Shown: positions 1-13,181, counted from the stretch's first letter. The stretch is DNA of 64,000 nt from Staphylococcus epidermidis (GCF_006742205.1 NZ_AP019721.1:1178001-1242000); one strand, 5' to 3'. The notes: generated by a model from the letters alone, not told the origin. Numbers and translations: made by a program.

Positions 1-420
1 GAGGTCTTAGGAACGGACATCGATAAGGAAAGCGCCTTAGAATTAGCTCGTCGTTCTAGAGGTACACCTAGGATAGCGAATAGGTTACTAAAACGTGTAA
101 GAGACTTCCAACAAGTAAATGAAGACGATCAGATATATATTGAAACGACTAAACGAGCATTACAATTACTGCAGGTCGACCAACACGGTTTAGATTACAT
201 TGACCATAAAATGATGAATTGTATTATTAATCAGTACAATGGTGGTCCTGTTGGATTAGATACAATTGCAGTTTCAATAGGTGAAGAACGAGTGACTATA
301 GAAGATGTATATGAACCTTTCTTAATCCAAAGAGGTTTCTTGGAAAGGACTCCACGTGGGAGAAAAGCAACTGCTTTAGCCTATGAACACTTTAATACTA
401 CTAACGAAAAGAGGGAATAA
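1..420 (+). CDS. ruvB: Holliday junction branch migration helicase RuvB, C-terminal part
   Basis: The last 139 residues of RuvB, the AAA+ motor that drives branch migration with RuvA and works with a resolvase in recombinational repair. The 5' end lies outside the window, so the Walker motifs are not visible. What remains is the sensor-2 segment ([17 protein letters not shown], about residues 21-37 of the fragment) and the DNA-binding winged-helix tail ending in [14 protein letters not shown], which is typical of the family. The stop codon is directly followed by the queA start, so the two are translationally close. The identification is secure; only the boundary is artificial. Confidence 0.96.
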   Translation, partial: EVLGTDIDKESALELARRSRGTPRIANRLLKRVRDFQQVNEDDQIYIETTKRALQLLQVDQHGLDYIDHKMMNCIINQYNGGPVGLDTIAVSIGEERVTIEDVYEPFLIQRGFLERTPRGRKATALAYEHFNTTNEKRE

Positions 421-421
421 T

Positions 422-1447
422 TTGAATATCGAAGATTTCGATTATCATTTGCCAGAGTCTCTCATTGCACAAACACCACTAAAAAACAGAGACCAAAGTA
501 GATTGTTAGTTCTTAGCAAAGATACTGGTGAGCTGACACACTTACATTTTAGAGATGTCATCCATTATTTTGAGCCTGGTGATACATTGGTTCTTAATGA
601 TACACGTGTTATGCCTGCTAGATTATTTGGCCTAAAAGAAGAAACTGGTGCTAAAGTTGAAATGCTAATGCTCACCCAAATTGAAGGTAATGATTGGGAA
701 GTTTTACTTAAACCTGCAAAGAGAATTAAAAAAGGTCATCGTCTAAATTTTGGAGATGGTAAAATCGTTGCTGAGTGTATTGAGGAACTTGAACAGGGCG
801 GGCGTATTATGCGTCTACATTATGAGGGTATACTCCAAGAACGCTTAGATGAATTAGGCGAGATGCCATTACCTCCATATATTAAAGAAAGATTAGATGA
901 TCCTGATAGGTATCAAACGGTTTATGCTAAAGAGAGTGGATCAGCAGCTGCACCAACAGCGGGTTTACATTTTACTGATGATTTGCTAAATAAAATTAAA
1001 CAAAAAGGGGTACATATCGCTTTTATTACATTGCATGTTGGATTAGGAACCTTTAGACCCGTAAGTGTTGAAAATATCGATGATCACGAAATGCATAGTG
1101 AGTATTATCAAATGACACAAGAAACGGCTGATTTATTAAATAAAACAAAAGAAAGTGGGAAGCGTGTGATATCAGTTGGAACAACATCAACGCGTACATT
1201 AGAAACGATACGTCGTGATCATCCTCAATTTGTTGCCACAAGTGGATGGACTGATATCTTTATTTATCCTGGCTTTGAGTTTAAAGCGATAGATGGGTTA
1301 ATTACTAATTTCCACTTACCTAAATCAACGTTAGTCATGCTAGTATCAGCATTTAGCAATAAAAAATATATTTTAAACGCTTATCATAAAGCTGTTGAAA
1401 TGGAGTATCGATTCTTTAGTTTTGGAGATGCAATGTTAATTATATAA
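422..1447 (+). CDS. queA: S-adenosylmethionine:tRNA ribosyltransferase-isomerase QueA
   Basis: Transfers and isomerises the ribosyl group of S-adenosylmethionine onto 7-aminomethyl-7-deazaguanine in tRNA to make epoxyqueuosine, the step after Tgt. I chose the TTG at 422, giving 341 residues starting [20 protein letters not shown] as in S. aureus QueA. An AGAGGG ribosome site lies just upstream, inside the end of ruvB. The in-frame ATG at 383 lies inside ruvB and adds 13 non-conserved residues. Family motifs seen are [38 protein letters not shown] and [20 protein letters not shown]. It sits between ruvB and tgt, the usual Firmicute arrangement. Confidence 0.96.
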   Translation: MNIEDFDYHLPESLIAQTPLKNRDQSRLLVLSKDTGELTHLHFRDVIHYFEPGDTLVLNDTRVMPARLFGLKEETGAKVEMLMLTQIEGNDWEVLLKPAKRIKKGHRLNFGDGKIVAECIEELEQGGRIMRLHYEGILQERLDELGEMPLPPYIKERLDDPDRYQTVYAKESGSAAAPTAGLHFTDDLLNKIKQKGVHIAFITLHVGLGTFRPVSVENIDDHEMHSEYYQMTQETADLLNKTKESGKRVISVGTTSTRTLETIRRDHPQFVATSGWTDIFIYPGFEFKAIDGLITNFHLPKSTLVMLVSAFSNKKYILNAYHKAVEMEYRFFSFGDAMLII

Positions 1448-1464
1448 AAGAATGTGAGGTTTAA

Positions 1465-2607
<1,143 letters not shown>

Positions 2608-2622
2608 AGAGGAGTAACTAAA

Positions 2623-2883
2623 ATGGAATTAACTTCATTGATTATACCAATTTTATTATTGGTCGTAATGTATTTCTTATTAATAAGACCACAACAAAAA
2701 CGTGCAAAAGAACATCGTGCAATGATTAACCGTGTTGAAGCGGGTCAAAAGATTACTACAATCGGTGGTATTAAAGGAACTATAAAAGCTGTAGATGAAA
2801 CTTCTGTAATCATTACAGTAAATAGTAATGGAACAGAAATGACTTTTGAAAAACCAGCTATAAAACAAGTAGATCCTTCATAA
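2623..2883 (+). CDS. yajC: Preprotein translocase accessory subunit YajC
   Basis: An 86-residue single-span membrane protein that joins SecDF in the holotranslocon. Residues about 5-22 (LIIPILLLVVMYFLLI) form the membrane anchor. They are followed by the conserved RPQQKR basic stretch and a small soluble domain with the usual GQKITTIGGIKG motif. It lies directly after tgt, the common bacterial order tgt-yajC-secDF, with an AGAGGAG ribosome site. The terminator at 3011-3040 then separates it from secDF. Confidence 0.95.
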   Translation: MELTSLIIPILLLVVMYFLLIRPQQKRAKEHRAMINRVEAGQKITTIGGIKGTIKAVDETSVIITVNSNGTEMTFEKPAIKQVDPS

Positions 2884-3010
2884 ATACAGATTGATATCTA
2901 AATGTAGGGGATAGAATGTTTTATCTTTCTACTGTAATAGAATTCTAATCTTAAATGATTAAAATAAATTTATTTTAACTTCTGTATTGATTGTTATAAT
3001 GTTAAGAATG

Positions 3011-3040
3011 CCTGGGACAATTTCTGTCTCAGGTTTTTTT
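3011..3040 (+). terminator. Intrinsic terminator after yajC (CCTGGGACA family)
   Basis: The arms CCTGGGACA and TGTCTCAGG flank a short loop and are followed by seven T. The same arm sequence recurs at 17979-18010, 31292-31327 and, in part, at 36571-36590. It is a dispersed staphylococcal terminator motif that ends the queA-tgt-yajC unit. Confidence 0.88.
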
Positions 3041-3094
3041 AGTATTTTTTAAACATAATAATTATTATAAAATTGTTGCATTTTTAGACAATAA

Positions 3095-3123
3095 TTTCAC
3101 TATTTCTATGAGTATGTTAATAT
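3095..3123 (+). promoter_or_regulatory. Candidate secDF promoter
   Basis: TTTCAC (3095-3100) and TAATAT (3118-3123) are separated by 17 bases and lie about 100 bases upstream of secDF, after the yajC terminator. Each box differs from sigma-A consensus at two or three positions, so the call rests mostly on spacing and location. Confidence 0.4.
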
Positions 3124-3221
3124 AAGTAAGTCCGTTAAAGTGAACGTAATATCATTTTAACTTGCACGATAATTTATTCATCGAGTATTCTAGATACATA
3201 AGTAAATAATGAGGTGTTCAT

Positions 3222-5513
3222 GTGAAGAAAACGAGTAGAATAATTGCATTCATACTCCTCATAGCTCTACTATTCACAGGAATGGGTATGACGTATAAGA
3301 ATGTAGTTAAAAATGTTAATTTAGGTCTAGATTTGCAAGGTGGTTTTGAAGTCCTCTTCCAAGTAGATCCTTTAAATAAAGGAGATAAAATTGATAAAAA
3401 AGCACTTCAAGCTACATCTCAAACATTAGAAAATCGTGTAAATGTTCTAGGTGTATCAGAACCGAAAATACAAATCGAAGATCCAAATCGAATTCGTGTA
3501 CAATTAGCAGGTATCAAGGATCAAGCACAAGCGCGTAAATTATTATCGACACAAGCTAATTTAACAATTAGAGATGCTGAAGATCATGTTTTAATGTCTG
3601 GTTCAGACATTAAACAAGGCTCTGCTAAACAAGAATTTAAACAAGAAACTAATCAACCAACAGTTACATTTAAAGTAAAAAGTAAAGATAAATTTAAGAA
3701 AGTAACTGAAAAGATTTCTAAAAAACGTGACAATGTCATGGTAGTTTGGTTAGATTTCGAAAAAGGCGATAGTTACAAGAAAGAAGCTAAAAAGCAACAA
3801 GAAGGTAAAAAGCCTAAATTTATATCTGCAGCGAGTGTAGACCAACCTATTAATTCTAGTAGTGTTGAAATTTCAGGTGGCTTCAATGGGAAAAAAGGTG
3901 TTGAAGAAGCGAAACAAATAGCTGAGTTATTAAATGCCGGCTCATTACCAGTTGATTTAAAAGAAATTTACTCTAACTCTGTTGGTGCACAATTTGGTCA
4001 AGATGCTCTTGATAAGACCATGTTTGCATCAATTGTAGGTATAGCATTAATTTATTTATTTATGCTTGGTTTCTATCGTTTGCCTGGTTTAGTTGCAATC
4101 ATTGCCTTAACCACTTATATTTATTTAACTTTAGTCGCATTCAATTTCATATCAGGTGTATTAACTCTACCTGGATTGGCGGCATTAGTTTTAGGTGTAG
4201 GTATGGCTGTCGATGCCAATATCATAATGTATGAACGTATTAAAGATGAACTAAGAATTGGACGCACGCTTAAACAAGCGTATTCAAAAGCAAATAAAAG
4301 TTCATTCTTAACTATATTTGATTCCAACTTAACAACTGTCATCGCTGCAGCTGTGCTTTTCTTCTTTGGAGAAAGTTCAGTCAAAGGCTTCGCAACCATG
4401 TTACTCTTAGGTATTTTAATGATATTTGTAACCGCAGTATTCTTATCAAGAGGGTTGTTATCATTACTGGTATCTTCAAACTTCTTTAAAAAACAATACT
4501 GGTTATTTGGTGTTAAGAAGAAGGATAGACATGATATTAATGAAGGTAAAGATGTACATGATTTAAAAACATCATATGAAAGGTTAAACTTTGTTAAATT
4601 AGCTAAGCCACTTATTTCACTTAGTATTTTAATTGTAATTATTGGTTTGATTATCATTTCAATATTTAAATTAAACTTAGGTATTGATTTCTCATCCGGA
4701 ACAAGAGCAGATATTCAATCTAAAAATGCTATAACACAAGCACAGGTTGAGAAAACTGTAAAATCAGTTGGATTGGAACCAGATCAAATACAGATTAATG
4801 GTAGTGGAAATAAAAATGCCACAGTTCAGTTTAAAAAAGATTTATCACGTGAGGAAGACAATAAATTAAGTGCTAAGGTGAAATCTGAATTTGGAGATAA
4901 TCCACAAATTAATACCGTTTCACCTCTCATAGGCCAAGAGCTAGCTAAAAATGCTGTAACTGCATTAATACTTGCTTCTATAGGCATTATTATCTATGTT
5001 TCACTAAGATTTGAATGGCGTATGGGTCTATCTTCTGTACTTGCATTATTACATGACGTATTTATCATCATTGCAATCTTTAGTTTGTTTAGATTAGAAG
5101 TAGATTTAACATTTATTGCAGCAGTATTAACTATCGTTGGTTATTCAATCAATGATACAATCGTAACTTTCGACCGTGTTCGAGAAAATCTGCATAAAGT
5201 TAAAGTAATTACGCATACTGATCAAATTGATGATATAGTCAACCGCTCTATTAGACAAACTATGACACGTTCTATTAATACAGTGTTGACTGTAGTTGTA
5301 GTTGTAGTTGCAATATTAATATTAGGTGCACCAACAATATTTAATTTCTCTTTAGCATTACTAATTGGATTATTATCTGGTGTATTCTCGTCAATTTTCA
5401 TTGCTGTACCATTATGGGGCATGCTTAAGAAACGACAGTTTAAAAAGACAAAAAATAATAAATTAGTAGTACACAAAGAGAAGAAATCTAACGATGAAAA
5501 AATCTTAGTTTAA
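3222..5513 (+). CDS. secDF: Fused protein translocase subunits SecDF
   Basis: A proton-driven RND-type membrane protein that helps SecYEG complete export. At 763 residues it is a natural fusion of SecD (about 1-450) and SecF (about 470-763), as is usual in Bacillales. The SecD half has a membrane anchor, LGLDLQGGFEVLFQV, a large periplasmic-type P1 loop and VGMAVDANIIMYERIKDE. The SecF half has LGIDFSSGTRADI and GYSINDTIVTFDRVREN. About twelve membrane segments are apparent. The start is the GTG at 3222 behind GAGGTG at 3211-3216. The ATG two bases earlier would be followed at once by TGA. It has its own promoter region and terminator. Confidence 0.96.
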   Translation: MKKTSRIIAFILLIALLFTGMGMTYKNVVKNVNLGLDLQGGFEVLFQVDPLNKGDKIDKKALQATSQTLENRVNVLGVSEPKIQIEDPNRIRVQLAGIKDQAQARKLLSTQANLTIRDAEDHVLMSGSDIKQGSAKQEFKQETNQPTVTFKVKSKDKFKKVTEKISKKRDNVMVVWLDFEKGDSYKKEAKKQQEGKKPKFISAASVDQPINSSSVEISGGFNGKKGVEEAKQIAELLNAGSLPVDLKEIYSNSVGAQFGQDALDKTMFASIVGIALIYLFMLGFYRLPGLVAIIALTTYIYLTLVAFNFISGVLTLPGLAALVLGVGMAVDANIIMYERIKDELRIGRTLKQAYSKANKSSFLTIFDSNLTTVIAAAVLFFFGESSVKGFATMLLLGILMIFVTAVFLSRGLLSLLVSSNFFKKQYWLFGVKKKDRHDINEGKDVHDLKTSYERLNFVKLAKPLISLSILIVIIGLIIISIFKLNLGIDFSSGTRADIQSKNAITQAQVEKTVKSVGLEPDQIQINGSGNKNATVQFKKDLSREEDNKLSAKVKSEFGDNPQINTVSPLIGQELAKNAVTALILASIGIIIYVSLRFEWRMGLSSVLALLHDVFIIIAIFSLFRLEVDLTFIAAVLTIVGYSINDTIVTFDRVRENLHKVKVITHTDQIDDIVNRSIRQTMTRSINTVLTVVVVVVAILILGAPTIFNFSLALLIGLLSGVFSSIFIAVPLWGMLKKRQFKKTKNNKLVVHKEKKSNDEKILV

Positions 5514-5582
5514 CTTCTTCACATTTTAATAATTTTAAAAATTTACAAGAGGCTGGAACAAAAAGGTCCAAGATAAGTAATT

Positions 5583-5625
5583 AAAGACAATTTCTATTGA
5601 AATAATATAGAAATTGTCTTTTTTA
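5583..5625 (+). terminator. Intrinsic terminator after secDF
   Basis: A perfect 15-base stem (AAAGACAATTTCTAT at 5583-5597 with ATAGAAATTGTCTTT at 5607-5621) with a 9-base loop, running into TTTTTT. It ends the secDF transcript. Confidence 0.9.
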
Positions 5626-5665
5626 TAATTTTTTGATTATTTTCAGCTCGTTGAGCTATTATTTT

Positions 5666-5821
5666 TTATATTAAGCCACGATGATGTCTGAATTCATCGA
5701 ATTCTGTATCTGGAATTATTTCTACAATATCATTTACATGTCGTGAAATATCATGTGTGGGGATAAGAACTGAAATTTCCATTGGTAGAGTAAGTTAAGT
5801 CATATTATAATCTTTATACAT
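5666..5821 (-). pseudogene. Remnant of an IS1182-family (IS1272-like) transposase, N-terminus only
   Basis: Read on the minus strand from the ATG at 5821, the frame gives MYKDYNMT, a stop, then LTLPMEISVLIPTHDISR and on through EFDEFRHHRG. From memory this matches the first 50 or so residues of the IS1272 transposase of staphylococci, where the stop position is a glutamine, so CAA appears to have become TAA. Homology ends abruptly after HHRG (near 5675) and the rest of the roughly 550-residue protein is missing. A ribosome-site-like GAGGTG precedes the ATG. It is a dead fragment. The family match is recalled, not searched. Confidence 0.75.
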
Positions 5822-5945
5822 AAGGCACCTCGTTAATTTAGTTTATTGCTATTTATTAAATTATACGAAAGACCTTATTTTTTAAAGTATTTCAATGTGA
5901 AATTACATATAAACACAAAGTATTTTGGCGAGACTATTGAGGGAG

Positions 5946-6089
5946 CAGGACAAGTTGAAGACTACAGGCTGAAGCTGTCCCCTAAGAAAGCGAGCCAACA
6001 ATACGAGGTATTGTAAATAAAGAAGCCAGTAAATGAATTTATAAAAACTCATTTACTGTCTATTTTGCTAGGAATTATGCCCCTGCCTC
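5946..6089 (-). repeat. Dispersed intergenic repeat, copy A
   Basis: Positions 6018-6089 are a near-exact inverted copy of 35662-35733, with roughly eight differences over 72 bases. Both include a hairpin built on CCAGTAAATGAAT. The flank at 5946-6017 (GCAGGAC...AGCCAACAATACGAGG) looks like the remainder of the unit, with short internal inverted repeats. It probably belongs to a family of small non-coding staphylococcal intergenic repeats. There is no coding potential. Confidence 0.7.
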
Positions 6090-6224
6090 TTGATTTTATA
6101 TATTAGCGTTTAATCATAAAGATAGCAGTTAATGAACAAATTGAATGATAAAAGTTTTGTGAAGAATTGAAATGATATATTCTTTTAAAAAATGCAAGTA
6201 CTTTTTATTTCAATAAAATTTCGG

Positions 6225-6230
6225 TATAAT
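6225..6230 (+). promoter_or_regulatory. -10 element of the recJ-apt promoter
   Basis: A perfect TATAAT 27 bases before the recJ ATG. No good -35 is visible 17 bases upstream (only T-rich sequence at about 6203-6208), so the transcript start is suggested rather than proven. Confidence 0.5.
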
Positions 6231-6256
6231 GACCTGTGGAAATGAGGACGATTATA

Positions 6257-8530
6257 ATGATTAAATCAAAATATAATTGGGATATAACTCAACCGAATAC
6301 CTTTATAAGTGAGAGTAGCAGTGATCAATTTAAACTTTCACCTATAGTAAAAAAGGTATTAGAGAGTAAAAATATTGTGGATAATCAGGAGATTCAAAAT
6401 CTATTTGAAGGCACTAACATTAGTCATGATTATATGTTATTAAGTGATATGCAAAAAGCCATTGATCGTATTAAATTAGCTATCGATCAAAATGAACGAA
6501 TACTAGTATATGGTGACTATGATGCAGATGGTGTTACATCTACTACAATTCTAGTGTCTACTTTACGTCTACTTGGCGCTCAGGTGGGGTGGTATATTCC
6601 CAATAGATTTACAGAAGGATATGGACCTAATGAATTAGCATTTAAAAATGCTTATGACGAAGGGATTTCCTTAATAATAACTGTAGATAATGGTATACAG
6701 GGACATCATGAAATAAGTACCATACAAGAATTAGGTGTAGATGTTATAGTGACAGATCATCATGAAATAGGAGAAACTTTACCTGATGCTTTTGCAATTG
6801 TACATCCGATGCATCCTAATTTTGAATATCCTTTTAAATATTTATGTGGTGCGGGTGTTGCTTATAAATTGGCCCAAGGATTGATAGAGCATCCACCTCA
6901 ACATTTCATAGCATTAGCTGCCATAGGTACAATTGCAGATTTAGTATCATTGACAGATGAGAATAGATATATTGTAAAGCAAGGAGTAAAGATATTAAAC
7001 AATCATACACCATCGTCCATAAAGGCTATCTTAAATCAAGCGGGTTTTAATGATGAAATAACAGAAGAAACAATTGGTTTTATTATTGGACCTCGATTAA
7101 ATGCGGTTGGTAGACTAGAAGATGCATCATTAGCTGCTGAACTTTTATTGTCCGATGAATTTGAAGAGGCGGAATTTTTAGCTGAACAAGTTGAACATTT
7201 TAATCATGAACGTAAAGATATAGTATCTAAAATTACTAATGAAGCATTGTTATTAGCAGAGGAACAAATCAAGCAAGGCCATTTGTTTCTTTTACTTGCC
7301 AAAGAGGGGTGGCATGAGGGTGTATTAGGTATTGTTGCATCTAAAATTGTAGAAACATATGCACTACCTACATTAATTTTAAATATTGATGAAAATCAAA
7401 ATCATGCCAAGGGTTCTGCGAGGTCGATTGAACAAGTTTCCATGTTTGATATTTTAAATGATCATCAACAGTTAATTGATAAGTTTGGTGGTCATCACAT
7501 GGCTGCAGGAATGACAATGTCTATCGATAATATTGAACATTTACATAAAGAGCTAGATATGTGGATGAAAGAACTAACTGTTACCACTTCATTAGAGCCT
7601 TCAATAAAGGTGGATGCACAACTTGAAGAAAAAGAAATTAACATTAAAAATATTAAAGATATATTTCAATTAAGGCCTTTTGGTACGGACTTTAATAGTC
7701 CTCTTTTTATGGTTAGAGATCTAATTGTCAAGTCAACAAAGGGAATTGGACAGGATAATAAGCATCTTAAGTTAACGCTTGGTCATTCAGGTTTAACTGC
7801 TTTATTTTGGAATCATGGACATTTGGCAAGTGAACTTGAACCAGGTCAACCGATTCATATAATAGGAACATTGCAAATTAATGAATGGAATGGTAATCAA
7901 ACACCTCAATTTATCATCAAAGACATTGCTATAGACCAATTACAAATTTTAGATTATCGTAGTAAACGTAAAAATATACAATTTAAAGAAACTGAATCAA
8001 ATGTTGCCTATGTCATTCATCCGAAACTTAAAAAAAGCAATTCACATTACTATCATTATGGTGAGGTTATTGATAGACCTTATGATAAAATAGTGTTTAG
8101 AGATTTACCTAATACTATGGTTGAAATTGAACAAACCTTAGAACATTCACAAATTTCTCAACTATATTTAGTTCTGCAGCATGAAAAGTCAATATATTTT
8201 GAAGGTATCCCTAGCAAGTCGCTTTTTAAAAAGTGTTACAAAGCTTTAATAAACAAAAAAGAAACTGACTTAATTAAAGAAGGTATGCTGCTTTGTGAGT
8301 ACTTAAATATTAAGCCAGAAATATTAACATTCATGCTTAAAGTCTTTAAAGAATTGGAGTTTATTTACGACGAAAAGGGATTGATTAAGATAAATCCAGC
8401 GCCAAATAAACAAGATATAGAAAATAGTCGTATTTACCAAATGAGACGAGCACGTATGGAAGTAGAAGAACGTCTTCTCTATGATGATTTTTTAAATATA
8501 AAAGAATGGATAATATCAAAGTTAACATAG
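6257..8530 (+). CDS. recJ: Single-stranded-DNA-specific 5'-3' exonuclease RecJ
   Basis: A DHH-family nuclease acting in recombination, mismatch repair and fork processing. The protein is 757 residues from the ATG at 6257, which has AGGACG upstream and begins MIKSKYNWDITQP. The in-frame GTG at 6236 is possible but has no ribosome site. The catalytic motifs DYDADGVTST (about residue 90) and VTDHHE (about residue 170) come first, then the DHHA1 motif GGHHMAAGM near residue 410, then an OB-fold region and a long C-terminal domain typical of Firmicute RecJ. apt follows after 18 bases, so the two are cotranscribed. Confidence 0.96.
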   Translation: MIKSKYNWDITQPNTFISESSSDQFKLSPIVKKVLESKNIVDNQEIQNLFEGTNISHDYMLLSDMQKAIDRIKLAIDQNERILVYGDYDADGVTSTTILVSTLRLLGAQVGWYIPNRFTEGYGPNELAFKNAYDEGISLIITVDNGIQGHHEISTIQELGVDVIVTDHHEIGETLPDAFAIVHPMHPNFEYPFKYLCGAGVAYKLAQGLIEHPPQHFIALAAIGTIADLVSLTDENRYIVKQGVKILNNHTPSSIKAILNQAGFNDEITEETIGFIIGPRLNAVGRLEDASLAAELLLSDEFEEAEFLAEQVEHFNHERKDIVSKITNEALLLAEEQIKQGHLFLLLAKEGWHEGVLGIVASKIVETYALPTLILNIDENQNHAKGSARSIEQVSMFDILNDHQQLIDKFGGHHMAAGMTMSIDNIEHLHKELDMWMKELTVTTSLEPSIKVDAQLEEKEINIKNIKDIFQLRPFGTDFNSPLFMVRDLIVKSTKGIGQDNKHLKLTLGHSGLTALFWNHGHLASELEPGQPIHIIGTLQINEWNGNQTPQFIIKDIAIDQLQILDYRSKRKNIQFKETESNVAYVIHPKLKKSNSHYYHYGEVIDRPYDKIVFRDLPNTMVEIEQTLEHSQISQLYLVLQHEKSIYFEGIPSKSLFKKCYKALINKKETDLIKEGMLLCEYLNIKPEILTFMLKVFKELEFIYDEKGLIKINPAPNKQDIENSRIYQMRRARMEVEERLLYDDFLNIKEWIISKLT

Positions 8531-8548
8531 CTTTCAGGAGGAAAAACA

Positions 8549-9067
8549 ATGGATTTAAAACAATATGTTTCAGAAGTAAAAGATTGGCCTTCAGCAGGTG
8601 TAAGCTTTAAGGATATAACAACTATAATGGATAATGGTGAAGCTTATGGATATGCTACGGATCAAATTGTTGAATACGCAAAGGAAAAAAATATAGATAT
8701 AGTAGTTGGTCCTGAAGCCAGAGGATTCATAATAGGGTGTCCAGTTGCTTACTCAATGGGTATTGGATTTGCTCCAGTACGTAAAGAAGGAAAACTACCT
8801 CGAGAAGTTATTCGTTATGAATATAATTTAGAATATGGAACTAACGTATTAACTATGCATAAAGACGCGATTAAACCAGGACAACGAGTTTTAATCACTG
8901 ATGATTTACTAGCTACAGGTGGAACTATTGAAGCTGCAATAAAGCTTGTTGAACAATTAGGTGGTATAGTTGTAGGTATTGCTTTTATTATTGAACTTAA
9001 ATATTTGAATGGAATTGATAAAATAAAAGATTATGATGTGATGAGTTTGATTTCATATGATGAATAA
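8549..9067 (+). CDS. apt: Adenine phosphoribosyltransferase
   Basis: Salvages adenine to AMP using PRPP. It has 172 residues, the standard length. The PRPP-binding loop [16 protein letters not shown] is present near residues 115-130, and [17 protein letters not shown] supplies the family's base-binding region. A strong AGGAGG ribosome site stands before the ATG. It is the last gene of the recJ-apt unit and is followed by a strong terminator. In Firmicutes apt usually lies next to rel, as here, although 520 bases with an apparent promoter separate them. Confidence 0.97.
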   Translation: MDLKQYVSEVKDWPSAGVSFKDITTIMDNGEAYGYATDQIVEYAKEKNIDIVVGPEARGFIIGCPVAYSMGIGFAPVRKEGKLPREVIRYEYNLEYGTNVLTMHKDAIKPGQRVLITDDLLATGGTIEAAIKLVEQLGGIVVGIAFIIELKYLNGIDKIKDYDVMSLISYDE

Positions 9068-9089
9068 AAATAATAAAATATAGATTTTT

Positions 9090-9127
9090 ATGAGCCTGAA
9101 AAAATAATATCAGGCTCATTAATCTTT
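9090..9127 (+). terminator. Intrinsic terminator after apt
   Basis: The inverted repeat ATGAGCCTGA...TCAGGCTCAT is followed by TTAATCTTTT. It lies 22 bases after the apt stop. Confidence 0.85.
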
Positions 9128-11777
<2,650 letters not shown>

Positions 11778-11790
11778 AGGTGCAAAAGAT

Positions 11791-12243
11791 ATGAAGATAA
11801 TTGTACAAAGAGTTAAAAATGCTAGAGTTACGAATGATACAATTGATAACCAAATTAATAAAGGCTATTGTTTACTTGTAGGAGTAGGTCAAAATTCTAC
11901 TGAAGAGGATGTAAAAGTCATCGCAAGAAAGATTGCTCATGCACGTCTCTTTGAAGATGAAAATGACAAATTGAATTTAAATATTCAACAAGTTGAAGGA
12001 GAAATTCTTTCAGTTTCCCAATTTACTATATACGCTGATGTTAAAAAGGGGAATAGACCTGGATTCTCAAATTCTAAAGCTCCAGAACAAGCTAAAGACT
12101 TATATCAAAAATTTAATAAAGAATTAGAAGGTTATGGCTTAATTGTCAAAACAGGTGAGTTTGGAACACATATGAATGTTGAAATTAATAACGATGGACC
12201 TGTCACATTGATTTATGAATCGCAGGATGGGAAAATAATATGA
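11791..12243 (+). CDS. dtd: D-aminoacyl-tRNA deacylase
   Basis: Removes D-amino acids (and glycine) mischarged on tRNA. It has 150 residues from ATG 11791 behind AGAGGTG; an upstream in-frame ATG at 11743 lies inside rel and is not used. The active-site motif [14 protein letters not shown] is at about residues 75-88, and the cross-subunit motif NDGPVTL is near the C-terminus. Its stop overlaps the lytH start (ATGA), so the two are translationally coupled. The rel-dtd-lytH order is normal for staphylococci. Confidence 0.96.
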   Translation: MKIIVQRVKNARVTNDTIDNQINKGYCLLVGVGQNSTEEDVKVIARKIAHARLFEDENDKLNLNIQQVEGEILSVSQFTIYADVKKGNRPGFSNSKAPEQAKDLYQKFNKELEGYGLIVKTGEFGTHMNVEINNDGPVTLIYESQDGKII

Positions 12244-13115
12244 AGAAAATAGATTCATGGCTAACTAAACATGGTCTAAAAAATCGACTTACGCTCGTAG
12301 TAATTGTAATTTTTATTATATTTTTAATTTTACTTTTTATGTTTGTTAATTTAAGTGATGAAGATACAGGTCAAATTACTATAACTGAGAATGCTGAGTT
12401 AAGAACAGGACCTAATGCCGCCTATCCTGTTATTTATAAAATAGAAAAAGGCAAAAGTTTTAAGAAAATAGATCGAAAAGGGAAATGGATTGAAGTTCAA
12501 AATCACGCTGGCACTGAGAAAGGCTGGGTTGCTGGTTGGCACACAAATTTGAACATTCCAGCTGATCAATCACTTTCGTCAAACCCTCTAAAAGGAAAAA
12601 CAATTGTACTTGACCCTGGTCATGGTGGAAGTGATCAGGGCGCCTCAAGTAGTACACCATCTAAAAGTCTCGAAAAAAATTACACACTTAAAACTGCTAA
12701 AGAATTAAAAAAGTTATTAAATAAGGAAGGTGCTCATGTAAAAATGACTCGTTCCAATGATAAATATGTGTCCCTAGATGATAGAAATATAAAGGGTGAC
12801 GCATTTATTAGTATACATAATGATGCGCTTGATTCTTCAAATGCCAATGGAGTGACTGTTTATTGGTTTAAAGACAAGCAAGAATCACTTGCACAAACTT
12901 TAAATTCTGCAATTCAAAAGAAGGCATTATTGACAAATCGAGGTTCTAGACAACAAAATTATCAAGTGTTGAGACAGACAGATATACCAGCAGTACTGTT
13001 AGAGTTAGGCTATATAAGTAATCCTACTGATGAATCAATGATTAATGATCAATTACATAGACAAGTGGTTGAACAAGCTATTGTTGATGGTTTAAAACAA
13101 TATTTCTCGTCCTAG
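12240..13115 (+). CDS. lytH: Membrane-anchored N-acetylmuramoyl-L-alanine amidase LytH
   Basis: A cell-surface amidase that trims peptides from nascent peptidoglycan; in S. aureus LytH needs a membrane partner (ActH) to be active. It has 291 residues: an N-terminal membrane anchor (about 19-38), an extracellular bacterial SH3 domain (about 44-102), and an Amidase_3 domain (about 120-290). Zinc ligands and catalytic residues are visible in [24 protein letters not shown] and LLELGYISN. It overlaps dtd by four bases. It is followed directly by the hisS leader region, with no clear terminator between them. Confidence 0.94.
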   Translation: MKKIDSWLTKHGLKNRLTLVVIVIFIIFLILLFMFVNLSDEDTGQITITENAELRTGPNAAYPVIYKIEKGKSFKKIDRKGKWIEVQNHAGTEKGWVAGWHTNLNIPADQSLSSNPLKGKTIVLDPGHGGSDQGASSSTPSKSLEKNYTLKTAKELKKLLNKEGAHVKMTRSNDKYVSLDDRNIKGDAFISIHNDALDSSNANGVTVYWFKDKQESLAQTLNSAIQKKALLTNRGSRQQNYQVLRQTDIPAVLLELGYISNPTDESMINDQLHRQVVEQAIVDGLKQYFSS

Positions 13116-13152
13116 ACCTTGCAAATTATTCTAAAAATCGTTATCATTATTG

Positions 13153-13181
13153 TTGAACTTTATAAATAAAACCGATATGAT
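13153..13181 (+). promoter_or_regulatory. Promoter of the hisS-aspS operon
   Basis: TTGAAC (13153-13158) and TATGAT (13176-13181) are spaced by exactly 17 bases. Transcription would start near 13188, giving a leader of about 300 bases before hisS. Confidence 0.75.

Larger units (their letters stand above)
2884..3221 (+). other. yajC-secDF intergenic region
   Basis: 338 bases without a gene. It holds the rho-independent terminator at 3011-3040, a candidate secDF promoter (TTTCAC at 3095-3100, 17 bases, TAATAT at 3118-3123) and a leader hairpin at 3134-3161. The first 120 bases are AT-rich and show nothing recognisable. Confidence 0.6.
5514..6256. other. Long non-coding scar between secDF and recJ
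   Basis: 743 bases with no intact gene. It contains the secDF terminator (5583-5625), a decayed IS1182-family transposase start on the minus strand (5666-5821), a dispersed repeat (about 5946-6089) and the recJ promoter. The pieces between them (5626-5665, 5822-5940, 6090-6200) are AT-rich and show nothing I recognise. The mixture suggests past insertion and partial deletion of an insertion sequence. Confidence 0.7.

Noticed and set aside
383..421. Upstream ATG as the queA start
   Set aside because: It is inside ruvB and would add 13 non-conserved residues; TTG 422 gives the family N-terminus and has a ribosome site.
4121..4657. 178-codon open frame on the minus strand inside secDF
   Set aside because: Opposite a conserved membrane protein gene, no ribosome site, no recognisable domain; a shadow frame of hydrophobic coding sequence.
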